Made by a program: the position numbers and the translations under genes
Shown: one piece after another, positions 9,203 through 17,645 of the stretch
Position numbering within the stretch: position 1 is the stretch's first letter
Layout: every line of letters begins with the position of its first letter
The notes under the pieces: model-generated
Databases searched by the model: none
What the model was told of the DNA's origin: nothing
What the model saw: only the letters and a program-made list of their open reading frames with translations
Assembly (NCBI GenBank): GCA_043497085.1
Contig: JBIEKI010000003.1
DNA: 64,000 bases
Source: Thalassobacillus sp043497085
Lineage (GTDB): Bacteria > Bacillota > Bacilli > Bacillales > Halobacillaceae
Direction: 5' to 3' (one strand)

Positions 9203-10280
9203 CATGCACCCCCACTTTTTCGTAAGTCAATTTGGATAGTATGTCTTTCAAGCTTAGGTCTGCTACAGCCATAGATGTGTCTGCAACCCCGTAATAGATT
9301 CTTACGTTATCGCCCTCCACTGTAGCTCCACAAGTGAAAACAACGTTGCCAAAGAAACCATCCAATTCATAGTCTTCCTCTGGAGCAAGAATTGGTTCTT
9401 CTGTTTTCGCTAAGATTTTAGCTGGATTCTCAGAATCTAGCAGAACTGCCCCTAAGCAATAACGGTCATTTTTATCAGCTGCATGATAGATTTCGAGCCA
9501 ACCTTGTTCCGTTTTAAACGGGACTGCTCCACCGCCTATTCTGCCATTATCCCAACCGTCTTCACTCAGACCCAGCAGGTATTGGTGATTCCCCCAATAT
9601 TTAAGGTTGTCCGATTCTGCTATCCAGATTTCCGGACGTCCAATACCTTTAGGAACCGGGCGATGCAAAGTATAATACTTTCCACCAATTTTCTCCGGAA
9701 AAATCGCTACATCCTTATTTTCCGGATGGAGCATCAGGCCTAAGCGTTCATAATTGATAAAATCTTTCGTAGTTGCAAGCCCTACCCCGATACCTTCTGC
9801 GGAACAAGCGCTGTATTGGATGTAATACGTGTCAGCGATTTTTGTAACACGAGGATCTTCCACGCCCCATGATTCACGTTCTGTACCTGGATAAATGAAC
9901 GGAGTGTCGTCGATGGTAAAATGATAGCCATCTTTACTTCTGGCAATCCGAATATAAGATAAGGAAGTCAGATAGGCTGCCCTTCGTGAATCTTTGTAAA
10001 TAATTGTCCTCGGATCGGAAAAGTCATAACGGGGATCATCTTTTTTTATATCGATAATTTTTAGCTTTCCTTCTCTTCCTGAAAAATCAACGATTGGCGC
10101 TTTAACTACCTTCGAATCCTCGCTGATGGGGCGTTCTGCTACTCGAAGGAGTAGTAATACTTCGCCCTCGTACTCGGCTACCCCCGCATTAAACACACCA
10201 ATAACTTCATGATTGTCGTGATAAGGTGTGACATCTTCTGGTGTAATGATTGGATTTTCTTTAAAACGATTTACCTTCAT
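9192..10280 (-). CDS. GH130 beta-mannoside phosphorylase or mannosidase
   Basis: A 362-residue family-130 enzyme. It shows the N-terminal NPIITPEDVTPY and VFNAGV segments, LLLLRVAERP, and the catalytic-type motif WGVEDPRVTKI near residue 140. A second motif is LHRPVPKGIGRPEIW. Family members split beta-mannosides by phosphorolysis (phosphate attacks, giving mannose-1-phosphate) or hydrolysis; which applies, and the linkage, cannot be decided here. It is the first gene of the operon, directly behind the regulated promoter, with a GGGGG ribosome site 9 bases before ATG. Confidence 0.88.
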   Translation of the reverse strand: MKVNRFKENPIITPEDVTPYHDNHEVIGVFNAGVAEYEGEVLLLLRVAERPISEDSKVVKAPIVDFSGREGKLKIIDIKKDDPRYDFSDPRTIIYKDSRRAAYLTSLSYIRIARSKDGYHFTIDDTPFIYPGTERESWGVEDPRVTKIADTYYIQYSACSAEGIGVGLATTKDFINYERLGLMLHPENKDVAIFPEKIGGKYYTLHRPVPKGIGRPEIWIAESDNLKYWGNHQYLLGLSEDGWDNGRIGGGAVPFKTEQGWLEIYHAADKNDRYCLGAVLLDSENPAKILAKTEEPILAPEEDYELDGFFGNVVFTCGATVEGDNVRIYYGVADTSMAVADLSLKDILSKLTYEKVGVHDDL

Positions 10281-10381
10281 TCAGTATTTCCCCCAAGCTT
10301 TGCGTATTGGCAACACGCTTTATGTAACCCCTTACAAAAAATGAAAGCATAATTTCTTTCAGCTACATTAAATAAAAACAA

Positions 10382-10567
10382 GTAACATTACTTTTCCCTT
10401 TTGTAACTTTACTAAAATTACTTATTGGTATATAGTAACCTTACAAAGTATTATACACCTACATCATTTAATGTCAATATACGTTTTCTCTTTATTTTTA
10501 CAGGTAATAAACATCGTCTTAATCACTATAAACAGAGTAATAACACGTCATTTTATTGTAAAGTTAC
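10382..10567. promoter_or_regulatory. cluster of GTAANNTTAC operators
   Basis: Four near-identical 10-bp palindromes occur in the divergent region: GTAACATTAC (10382-10391), GTAACTTTAC (10403-10412), GTAACCTTAC (10435-10444) and GTAAAGTTAC (10558-10567). A looser one is at 10324-10335. All are flanked by A/T, giving WGTAANNTTACW. Three lie over or just after the start of the mannoside transcript, and one lies upstream of the regulator's -10. They are the probable binding sites of the LacI protein encoded at 10616. The 2-base centre is shorter than the CG-centred site usual for LacI proteins. Confidence 0.7.
10450..10477 (-). promoter_or_regulatory. mannoside operon promoter
   Basis: On the minus strand a perfect -35 TTGACA (10477-10472) and a perfect -10 TATAAT (10455-10450) are 16 bases apart. 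Transcription would begin near 10443, inside the operator at 10435-10444. That arrangement fits a strong promoter held off by a repressor. Confidence 0.8.
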
Positions 10568-10615
10568 AGTATAGGATTACTGCTTTCTGATAGAATAGAC
10601 TCAGAAGGGTGAATA

Positions 10616-11641
10616 ATGATGAAGAAAAAAGTAACGATGCAAGATATAGCGGACCATTTAAATATTTCTAAGAACTCGGTATCCCAGGCTTTTTCAGGTA
10701 AACCTGGTGTTGGAGAAGAGACCAGAAGACAAATTTTCCAAGTCGCAAAAAAACTAGGCTACCAATACACGAAAAAATCTAATGATAGCCCTGCAAACAC
10801 TGGAAACATTGGATTGATAGCCTCTGATTTCGCATTTTCCATGACAAGCTTTTTTGGGGAGATCTATCTTAATGTCGAAGAAGAAGTAAGAAAAAATGGG
10901 AAAAACCTCTTGATCCAATCTATCAAAAAAGAGGAAAAAGAAAACCTCATCCTCCCTTCCTTCATAGAGAATCAACAAGTAGATGGGATTTTGATACTTT
11001 CTCATATAAGTAATGAATATATCCAGAAGGTTCTTGCCACAGGGATACCTACGGTTTTAATTGACCACCATCATCCAAACATCGAAGCTGACGCTATACT
11101 TACAAATAATCGATTTGGAAGCTATCTGGTTACTCAACACTTAGTAGAACTTGGCCACAAGGATATCGCTTTTGTTGGTGACACTTCTTTTTCACCGAGC
11201 TACCAGGAGCGCTGGGAAGGATATATGCTCGCATTGAAAGAGTTCGGGCTGGAGGCAAATTCTCATCTTATGTTCACGGATGCCAAAGAAGAAGAATTTA
11301 TGATTAACAGCTTCATCCAACAACTTCCAGCACAGCCTACGGCATGGTTCTGTGTCAACGACGGACTTGGCTATCTGGTAACAAACGGGTTGAAACAACA
11401 AGGACTCAACGTTCCTGAAGATGCATCGGTCTGCAGTTTTGATAATGGGAAACTATCTCGGCTATCCAGTCCGAGCATCACTACCATGGATATCGATTTA
11501 GGTTTATACGGGAAAAAAGCAGTGGAGAAATTATTCTGGAGAATAGAAAATCCGGATGAACAGTATCAGGAAACGTTGTTGCCCGCAAAATTAATACAAA
11601 GAAAATCGACAAGTCATGCACCAAATCTTAAAAACTGTTAA
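10616..11641 (+). CDS. LacI-family transcriptional regulator of the mannoside operon
   Basis: A 341-residue repressor. The N-terminal helix-turn-helix reads VTMQDIADHLNISKNSVSQA, and a hinge and periplasmic-binding-like sensor domain follow (GIPTVLIDHHHPN, GHKDIAFVGD). The recognition helix has KNSVSQAFSG where most LacI proteins have TVSRALNG, which may go with the unusual short operators nearby. ATG 10616 has AAGGG at good spacing. An extended -10 (TGATAGAAT, 10588-10596) precedes it, and an operator lies just upstream, so self-control is likely. It is divergent from the mannoside operon. Confidence 0.9.
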   Translation: MMKKKVTMQDIADHLNISKNSVSQAFSGKPGVGEETRRQIFQVAKKLGYQYTKKSNDSPANTGNIGLIASDFAFSMTSFFGEIYLNVEEEVRKNGKNLLIQSIKKEEKENLILPSFIENQQVDGILILSHISNEYIQKVLATGIPTVLIDHHHPNIEADAILTNNRFGSYLVTQHLVELGHKDIAFVGDTSFSPSYQERWEGYMLALKEFGLEANSHLMFTDAKEEEFMINSFIQQLPAQPTAWFCVNDGLGYLVTNGLKQQGLNVPEDASVCSFDNGKLSRLSSPSITTMDIDLGLYGKKAVEKLFWRIENPDEQYQETLLPAKLIQRKSTSHAPNLKNC

Positions 11642-11679
11642 AACAGGATAGACCTAAATTTAAAAGGGAGATTTCTTTA

Positions 11680-12627
11680 ATGGATGAAAGAAAAAAATTC
11701 TCAGATAGCGAACTGGCACATATAATGGGTAATTATGATATGGGGAAATATTTGGACTCTGACTCCTTCACAGAAGGAAGAGTTCAAACGAATATCAGTA
11801 TTCAAACGACAAAAGGACAGTTTGTTTTACGATATTACGAAAGCCGTTCTTTTGAATCGGTTTCTTTTGAAGTTCACTTACTCAGTTATTTAAAAGAGAG
11901 GAAATTTCCCTGTCCAAAACCTTTCCGTAATAAACAGGAAGACTTCATAGGTATTTATGATTCAAAACCTTACGTTGTTTTCGATTACTTAGAGGGTTAT
12001 CACGTTCAAGAACCGAATCAAAAACAAAAGAAACAAGTGATTCAATCAGCTGCACAACTCCATAACCTCACTATGAACTATATACCAATATGTAAAGAGA
12101 GCCGATGGAATTACAATATTGAATTTTGTAAAAAACAGGCACAAGAAGTATCACATCGAATAAATACCAAAAACTCTAAAGCAAAATTTTCTTGGCTTGA
12201 AAATGAATTAAAAAATCTAAACCTCCCAAAATCATTACCTAAAGGAATCTGTCACGCAGACTTCGACTTTTCTAATATTCTCTTTAGAAACGAGGAATTT
12301 AACGCATTATTAGATTTTGATGATGCTAACTATACTTACTTATTGTTTGATTTAGTCAATCTAATTGAATCATGGGCATGGCGACATGATAAAGATGAAA
12401 TATTAAATTTCAGAGAAGCGAAGAAGATTGTAGATGAATACAGGAAACATAGACTGTTGACAGAAGAGGAGACCCACCATTTGTTCGACGTCTATAAGTT
12501 AAGTATATTAATTGATTGTATTTGGCTTTTTGAACGAGGAGAAATAGATGACTTTTATGAAAAAAGAAAGATTAACTTTCTTGATCATATTGGAAGAGAG
12601 GCATTTTACAACAAACTATTCAGCTAA
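11680..12627 (+). CDS. APH/choline-kinase-like phosphotransferase
   Basis: A 315-residue protein of the aminoglycoside-phosphotransferase fold. The catalytic loop reads ICHADFDFSNILF and the metal-binding segment LLDFDDANYTYL. The N-lobe strand is KGQFVLRYYES. Members phosphorylate small molecules such as homoserine, choline, amino sugars or antibiotics, or act in the spore coat (CotS type); the substrate cannot be assigned. The gene follows the LacI gene by 38 bases with its own GGGAG site and ends at a strong terminator, so the two may be co-transcribed. Its base composition is noticeably AT-richer than its neighbours, hinting at separate origin. Confidence 0.75.
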   Translation: MDERKKFSDSELAHIMGNYDMGKYLDSDSFTEGRVQTNISIQTTKGQFVLRYYESRSFESVSFEVHLLSYLKERKFPCPKPFRNKQEDFIGIYDSKPYVVFDYLEGYHVQEPNQKQKKQVIQSAAQLHNLTMNYIPICKESRWNYNIEFCKKQAQEVSHRINTKNSKAKFSWLENELKNLNLPKSLPKGICHADFDFSNILFRNEEFNALLDFDDANYTYLLFDLVNLIESWAWRHDKDEILNFREAKKIVDEYRKHRLLTEEETHHLFDVYKLSILIDCIWLFERGEIDDFYEKRKINFLDHIGREAFYNKLFS

Positions 12628-12632
12628 ATACG

Positions 12633-12681
12633 AAAGCCCTGTAACAACCACAAATGATGCGGTTGTTACAGGGCTTTTAAC
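12633..12681 (+). terminator. rho-independent terminator after the phosphotransferase gene
   Basis: AAAGCCCTGTAACAACC (12633-12649) pairs perfectly with 12661-12677 across an 11-base loop and is followed by a short T run. The stem's long A/T flanks make it usable in both directions. Confidence 0.85.
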
Positions 12682-12768
12682 GGTTTCCTTCTTATTGATG
12701 CCGCCTATTGTCGATTACAGAAATCAGGGGGTTGTAAAACCAAGTCGGATTTCCATGCTTTAAATTTT

Positions 12769-12810
12769 GACGCCTGACCATCCAGAAAATGGATGTCCCA
12801 GGTTGTCGTC
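12769..12810 (-). terminator. imperfect hairpin, probable terminator of the old yellow enzyme gene
   Basis: ACCATCCA and TGGATGTCCCAGG around a GAAAA loop form an imperfect stem followed on the minus strand by AAAATTT. It begins 11 bases beyond the stop of the gene ending at 12822. It is a diverged relative of the hairpins at 1612 and 50705. Confidence 0.5.
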
Positions 12811-12821
12811 TCACATTCTTA

Positions 12822-13925
12822 TTAATATAATTTTTTTAGTGATTCCTTATCAAACGGCAATAAATCATCTACTCTGCCGTCATGCACTTTCTTCACCCAT
12901 TCTGGGTCCATTAACAGTGAACGACCAATAGCTACAAGGTCAAACTCTTCCTTATCAAGCTTCTCCAATAGACCATCGAGGCTCGTAGTTTTCGCACCCT
13001 GGAAGCTGGTAATTTCCCCATCAAGTCCGACTGAACCAACAGAAATAACCGGCTTTCCAGTCAATTTCTTTGTCCAGCCTGCTAAATTAAGCTCCGATCC
13101 TTCAAATTCCCGCTCCCAGAAACGCCGGGTGGAGCAATGAAAAATATCTACTCCTGCATCAACAAGAGGCTGCAGAAAAGCATCCAGCTCCTCCGGTGAC
13201 TTAGCAAGTTTGGCTTGGAAATCATTCATTTTCCATTGAGAGAACCGGAAAATGATTGGAAAGTCTGGTCCAACTTCACGCCTGCACGCTTCTATTATCT
13301 CCACTGCAAAACGTGTGCGCGCTACGAGGTCGCCGCCATAACGATCGGTACGTTGATTTGTTTGTTCCCAGAAAAACTGATCAATTAAATAGCCATGTGC
13401 ACCATGGAGTTCTATCCCGTCAAAACCAATGCGTTTTGCGTCAGCTGCCGCCTGGGCGTATGCCTCGACGAGACCAGTAACCTCACTTTCAGTTAGTGGC
13501 TCAGTAACTTTATCACCATCCAGGTTTAATCCGGAAGGTCCTACAGGATTTGCTTCTTCATTTGGAAGGTCTCCCTTTTTACGTGTCATCCCGACGTGCC
13601 AAAGCTGAGGTACAATCTTGCCGCCTGCTTCATGAACATCCTTCACCACTTGTGCCCAGCCATTCAAGGCAGCTTCTCCATAAAAAACGGGAATACTTGC
13701 ACCTGAAACAGAAGCCGGGTGATTGATTCCAGTTCCTTCCGTTACAATTAAACCGACATCATTTTCCGCTCGACGTCGATAATAGGCAGCCACATCTTCT
13801 CCTGGTATCCCACCTGGTGAAAACCCACGCGTCATCGGCGCCATGACCGTACGGTTGGGCAGGTTTAGTTTTTCACTTATAAATGGTCGAAATAACGCCT
13901 CGGTAGTTATGTTTGTATGACTCAA
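12822..13925 (-). CDS. NADH:flavin oxidoreductase, old yellow enzyme family
   Basis: A 367-residue FMN-dependent TIM-barrel reductase of the alkene-reductase type. The N-terminus reads LFRPFISEKLNLPNRTVMAPMTR. The active-site region IELHGAHGYLIDQFFWE has the His-Gly-Ala-His proton/ligand pair, followed by NQRTDRYGGD. Such enzymes reduce activated C=C bonds, nitro compounds or other electrophiles; the natural substrate is unknown. Translation starts at TTG 13925, 7 bases after AGGAGG. It stands alone on its strand. Confidence 0.9.
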   Translation of the reverse strand: MSHTNITTEALFRPFISEKLNLPNRTVMAPMTRGFSPGGIPGEDVAAYYRRRAENDVGLIVTEGTGINHPASVSGASIPVFYGEAALNGWAQVVKDVHEAGGKIVPQLWHVGMTRKKGDLPNEEANPVGPSGLNLDGDKVTEPLTESEVTGLVEAYAQAAADAKRIGFDGIELHGAHGYLIDQFFWEQTNQRTDRYGGDLVARTRFAVEIIEACRREVGPDFPIIFRFSQWKMNDFQAKLAKSPEELDAFLQPLVDAGVDIFHCSTRRFWEREFEGSELNLAGWTKKLTGKPVISVGSVGLDGEITSFQGAKTTSLDGLLEKLDKEEFDLVAIGRSLLMDPEWVKKVHDGRVDDLLPFDKESLKKLY

Positions 13926-14120
13926 ATCATTTCCTCCTCTATCTTAAACACACTACCTATTATTTCAAATTGGATAAATGAAGAAAAACTATCTGTTTGG
14001 AAGAACATTTTTCACCTGGCAGAACTTTCCCTTTTTCCATGTGCAATGCGGGACTTTCCTCTCAGAAAACTACTAGTTAAGACTCTGATAAATGCTAGTT
14101 TTGTTTGTTACAATACAAAT

Positions 14121-14170
14121 AAGAAGACAGCAATAACCAGACCTCCCCCTACACTGGCCGCTGTCTTCTT
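14121..14170 (-). terminator. terminator after the 14213 gene
   Basis: AAGAAGACAGC (14121-14131) pairs perfectly with 14160-14170. A CCAG/CTGG pair lies inside the 28-base loop. It is 43 bases beyond the stop of the gene ending at 14213 and could work in both directions. Confidence 0.6.
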
Positions 14171-14212
14171 AATTTTCTAATATAAATTAACCAATGTACC
14201 ACCCAGTATTGA

Positions 14213-14482
14213 TTATTCCTCCATATGCCCGTTGCTTTCCTTGATAATTGAGGTTACCCGGTCATAATCCTGTTCAGCCACATCCGCAATCAGCACTTGT
14301 TGCGTATGGTTACTACCAACTTCTCTCGGTGAAAAAGCACTTTGCAATAGTTCTGGCATTTCATCGTTGTCTTCAGGAAGTGGTTCCACGGTTACATTCT
14401 CTGCCCTTAACGCCTGCAGCTTCGCCCTTACCCCTTCCGCCTGGTCCTCATTTTGAAAATACGCCTGTATTCTTTTCATCAT
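14213..14482 (-). CDS. small protein, possibly stress-related, function unknown
   Basis: About 89 residues: KRIQAYFQNEDQAEGVRAKL, an acidic middle, then a second half with TQQVLIADVAEQDYDRVTSI. The alternation suggests a ferredoxin-like alpha/beta fold, as in YflT-like general-stress proteins of Bacillus, but I do not recognise it firmly. ATG 14482 is 6 bases after GGAGG. A possible sigma-B promoter (GTTAAC, 13 bases, GGGAAG) lies at 14539-14515 on the minus strand, which would fit a stress role. The 20-base-phased ATGCGC array begins about 50 bases further upstream. Confidence 0.6.
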   Translation of the reverse strand: MMKRIQAYFQNEDQAEGVRAKLQALRAENVTVEPLPEDNDEMPELLQSAFSPREVGSNHTQQVLIADVAEQDYDRVTSIIKESNGHMEE

Positions 14483-14590
14483 CAATAGCCTCCTGTACCT
14501 CGTTTACTACCTATCTTCCCCTTTTTATTGATCGTTAACAAAATTTTTTATATGGAAGTTTGGCATTGGTACAGTGATGGCGTACTGAAT

Positions 14591-14877
14591 ATGCGTTTTC
14601 AGACGTGATTAATGTGCTCTCAGCGGGAGATATGAGCTTTCGGACATGTTAAATGCTCCCTCAAAAGGAGTTATGCGCTTTCGGCTGTGAGAAATGCGCC
14701 TTCATCGAGCGTTATGCGCTTTCGGACGTGATTAATGCGCTCTCAACGGGCGTTATGCGCTTTCGGATGTGCAAAATGCGCCTTCATCGAGCGTTATGCG
14801 CTTTCGGACATGCAAAATGCGCCCTCAACGAGCGATATGCGCTTTCAGACAGGATTAATGCGCTCTCGCCCATTCTC
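14591..14877. repeat. phased ATGCGC repeat array 1 (14 units)
   Basis: Fourteen degenerate units begin at 14591, 14612, 14632, 14653, 14673, 14694, 14714, 14735, 14755, 14776, 14796, 14817, 14837 and 14858, so spacing alternates strictly 21, 20, 21, 20. Two unit types alternate: one reads ATGCGCTTTCGGACRTG plus four A/T-rich bases, the other ATGCGCYYTCAACGAGCGTT. The true repeat is therefore a 41-bp dimer. It fills the space between the hydrolase stop (14886) and the promoter region of the gene at 14213. The period is not a multiple of 3, and open frames through it are by-products. Confidence 0.9.
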
Positions 14878-14885
14878 CAGCCGAA

Positions 14886-15737
14886 TCATTCATTTATTTC
14901 GTGCCACGTACGTATTAATCCATCCACCATCCGGTCGATTACAGCATCTTCTTCATCGTACTGATGATGGGAAAGAGGATTCCAGCTGGTCAACGCACCT
15001 CCTGCATTGACCTGGATATCTTCCGTAACCGCTGCATGGTATTGTTCATTCAGATTTTTCAGCGGGTAGGCGAGGATATCGTCTTTATCGTAAAAATTCA
15101 GCCATTCTCCCTTCACCTCTGGGTGATGGCGATCCATGTTAGGTGCAGGCACCTGAATCGGCAAGCCAAAACCTCCGAAGCGGAGCGACCACAAGGCCAT
15201 AGGGCTGCCCATCGTATAGAAATTAGCCAGCGTCTCGCCGTTTTCCAGTGGTGTATTTTTAATGCGACGCCATGTCCGGGTACCGATATTCGACTGTTTC
15301 ACTTGGAGATCGTAAAAATAGTTGCTGGCGATGACAGAGCCTAGACTATGGCTGATGACACATAACGGCGCGTCCGATCCAGCTTTTTCTTCTAAATTGC
15401 TCAAGGTTTCCGCTAACAGTTCATGAACTTTATCATAATTATTGTCATCCACAGTAGTAGGCTGATAAGCGATCGCATCGGCAAGGAATTCAACCGTAAA
15501 TCGGCGCAGCCGCTGGTAATCGAGATCCGTATCCAATTGCACCCGCTCCCATAGTCGCTCTTGCTCCGTTGCGAATATTTCAGACCACCATACCGGCTCA
15601 AACACCAGTACTTCTTCCGCTCGGGCTCCAGCTCTTTTCTTGAACCGTTTTGTGATTTTTTGAATGATTTCAGCGGCAAAATTGTCACCTGGTGTCCCTG
15701 CACCATGTAATATCATTACTGCTATTTTATTTGTCAT
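14886..15737 (-). CDS. alpha/beta-hydrolase-like protein
   Basis: A 283-residue cytoplasmic protein. The first strand and oxyanion turn read AVMILHGAGTPGDNF, and the nucleophile elbow is ISHSLGSVIAS near residue 132, a GxSxG-like serine site with Ser in the first position. Likely acid and histidine partners lie in the DRHHPEVKGEWLNFYDKDD region. It could be an esterase or a lipase-like enzyme; the substrate is unknown. It stands alone, with a good ribosome site, and its stop abuts repeat array 1. Confidence 0.7.
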   Translation of the reverse strand: MTNKIAVMILHGAGTPGDNFAAEIIQKITKRFKKRAGARAEEVLVFEPVWWSEIFATEQERLWERVQLDTDLDYQRLRRFTVEFLADAIAYQPTTVDDNNYDKVHELLAETLSNLEEKAGSDAPLCVISHSLGSVIASNYFYDLQVKQSNIGTRTWRRIKNTPLENGETLANFYTMGSPMALWSLRFGGFGLPIQVPAPNMDRHHPEVKGEWLNFYDKDDILAYPLKNLNEQYHAAVTEDIQVNAGGALTSWNPLSHHQYDEEDAVIDRMVDGLIRTWHEINE

Positions 15738-15878
15738 GGATTTGCCTCCTCTAATAGGGAGTTAGATTTAATTTCAAAAGTATAAGATGATTTTAACCGA
15801 TTTACAGAGGTAAGGAAAAGTTGCGTTTATCATTTTGTAGTATGATGAAAAAGAATTGAATTAGAGGAGCTTAAGAAA

Positions 15879-16262
15879 ATGTTACAAATGATAAAAACGC
15901 ATATGATTGGATCCATAATCAGTTCAGGATTTTTTATAGGATTCTTTTATCTGTACAGGTTGTTGGTAGAGGGAGAAATCGACTTGTTAGCTGCCCCCTT
16001 TATTTTTCTTTTCGTTTTCCCCATCTACTTACTATTTGCCAGTCCGCTTGCAATCATAATACGCTCGCTATTACAAAGAAGAATGAGTAATTATATTCTT
16101 TTACTTACGATAATTTTAACCATTATATCTTTTTTCTTCCAGTATACTTTTACAACAACAAGTCCAAGGGGAGTAAATAGCTTAAATGGAAACACTCTAT
16201 TGATTTTCTTTTTCAGCCTGATCACAGCTCTTCCTGCGATTGTAGGAACATCGCCTAAATAA
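15879..16262 (+). CDS. small membrane protein, function unknown
   Basis: 127 residues, almost all hydrophobic, with about four membrane segments: IIGSIISSGFFIGFFYLY-like, an FLFVFPIYLLFASPLAI segment, an ILLLTIILTIISFFF segment and a C-terminal one. GAGGAG precedes ATG 15879. No family was recognised. It converges on the TSUP gene and shares a terminator with it. Confidence 0.6.
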   Translation: MLQMIKTHMIGSIISSGFFIGFFYLYRLLVEGEIDLLAAPFIFLFVFPIYLLFASPLAIIIRSLLQRRMSNYILLLTIILTIISFFFQYTFTTTSPRGVNSLNGNTLLIFFFSLITALPAIVGTSPK

Positions 16263-16290
16263 AAAAGCTGCCTCCCAAAAGACAGCTCTT
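16261..16290. terminator. bidirectional terminator between convergent genes
   Basis: AGCTGCCT and AGACAGCT form a short stem flanked by A6 on one side and CTTT on the other. It lies in the 31-base gap between the stops at 16262 and 16294. Confidence 0.6.
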
Positions 16291-16293
16291 TCC

Positions 16294-17088
16294 TCAAATA
16301 TACTTGAACACATTAAAAATATTAATCAGCATGACCGTCAGTACAGTTATATTGAACACAATTGCAATTCCTTTGTCGGAAATTTTATAAAGCAATGTAC
16401 TGCCAAGAAATCCGCCGGTAACTCCACCGACAATCATGTACCCGAGCATCGAGAGATCGAGTCCTTCAAATCCTGATGTGAACGTCACTAACAACAATGC
16501 TGCGAATTGCGAAAAAAGAATGATGAAAGTGGAATTGATGACGCCTTCCTTCCCATTCATCGAAAAAAGCAGCGCCAGTATCGCTACATTTAACGGGCCT
16601 CCCCCAATTCCGATAAACGCAGAGAGAAAGCCCAGCACTAAGCCAGCCAACAGGATAGCCACAGGATTTTTCAAAACATAGCTTTTGAAAAGGGGGTTCC
16701 ACCTGAAATATATAAGTATAACCAATAAGATCAAAGCCAGAACGGTAGATTGAATGGCCCCAATCATATTATCTAATCCTATATTGATTACAAAATAATT
16801 GAAAATCCATTTCCCGATAAACCCACCGACAATCGAGCCTATCGCTATCAGTGAGCTAACTTTCACATCCACATTTACATCGAGTTTCCTGAAATTTATT
16901 AACGAAACTGTCGACATGGCAAACACAGTTGATGCAGACAGCACGCCAATGGTCGCTAAATCGTAATGGCCGGCAAAGTCGAGGACTGGCTTGATAATGA
17001 CGCCGCCTCCAAGCCCGGCCATCGCCCCCACTAAAGAAGAAATAAATCCAATCAAAAAATAAATGATAACGATGATGACCATCTCCAT
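16294..17088 (-). CDS. TSUP family membrane transporter (TauE/SafE)
   Basis: A 264-residue membrane protein with two homologous halves. Each half carries the family's glycine-rich signature: GAMAGLGGGVIIKP near residue 22 and SAFIGIGGGPLNVA near residue 154. Eight or so hydrophobic segments are visible. Members export or import sulfite, sulfoacetate or other small organosulfur anions; the substrate is not indicated by neighbours. Confidence 0.88.
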   Translation of the reverse strand: MEMVIIVIIYFLIGFISSLVGAMAGLGGGVIIKPVLDFAGHYDLATIGVLSASTVFAMSTVSLINFRKLDVNVDVKVSSLIAIGSIVGGFIGKWIFNYFVINIGLDNMIGAIQSTVLALILLVILIYFRWNPLFKSYVLKNPVAILLAGLVLGFLSAFIGIGGGPLNVAILALLFSMNGKEGVINSTFIILFSQFAALLLVTFTSGFEGLDLSMLGYMIVGGVTGGFLGSTLLYKISDKGIAIVFNITVLTVMLINIFNVFKYI

Positions 17089-17112
17089 ACGTTGAAGTCA
17101 CCATACATCATA

Positions 17113-17151
17113 CAAAAAATACCCCAGCAAGTAAATCTCCTTTTGCTGGGG
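17113..17151 (-). terminator. panD terminator
   Basis: On the minus strand CCCCAGCAA and TTGCTGGGG form a stem followed by TATTTTTTG. It begins about 25 bases beyond the panD stop. Confidence 0.85.
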
Positions 17152-17174
17152 CCCTACGAATCAAATTATTTTAG

Positions 17175-17567
17175 TTATTGTTTTACGCCTTCCGGCCAAT
17201 GGAGATCATGCTCTTCCACAGAAGTAATCGCATTCTCTTCATCGACAAAAACGACCCTTGGACGAAGTGTGTCAATTTCTTCATCGGTCATTTGTGCCAG
17301 GCTCAAAATGATGACGATGTCTCCTGGTGAGAATAAATGAGCCGGTGGGCCATTCAGACAAATTCTCCCGGATCCTTCTGGAGCAGGGATCGCATACGTT
17401 TTCCATCTTGTTGCATTCTTCAGGCTGGTCACCTGAACCATTTCATATGGCTTGATATCGGCTTCTTTCATTAACTTCTGATCAATGGTTATACTTCCGA
17501 CATAATCCAGTTCTGCTTCTGTTACGGTTGCACGGTGTATTTTTCCTTTGCACATCAATCGCTGCAT
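17175..17567 (-). CDS. panD: aspartate 1-decarboxylase precursor
   Basis: A 130-residue pyruvoyl enzyme making beta-alanine from aspartate for pantothenate and coenzyme A. The self-cleavage site is YVGSITID (Ser near residue 25 becomes the pyruvoyl group). The family segments HRATVTEAEL and GRICLNGPPAHLF are present. An open frame extends upstream to 17624, but ATG 17567 has GGAGGAG at ideal spacing and matches the normal family start and length. The usual partners panB and panC are not next to it. Confidence 0.95.
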   Translation of the reverse strand: MQRLMCKGKIHRATVTEAELDYVGSITIDQKLMKEADIKPYEMVQVTSLKNATRWKTYAIPAPEGSGRICLNGPPAHLFSPGDIVIILSLAQMTDEEIDTLRPRVVFVDEENAITSVEEHDLHWPEGVKQ

Positions 17568-17645
17568 GGAACTCTCCTCCTTTGTTGATACTATAACCGT
17601 ATAACAATCTATAAAAATATTCAAAAAATGTACGCTGTAACTTTA

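Noticed and set aside
10340..10361. cre site at TGAAAG...CTTTCA upstream of the GH130 gene
   Set aside because: The arms match but the 8-base AT centre lacks the central CG and the spacing is wrong for CcpA.
14653..14964. Cys/Arg-rich open frames across array 1
   Set aside because: They are translations of the 20-21 base repeat, have no ribosome site, and the repeat period is not a multiple of three.
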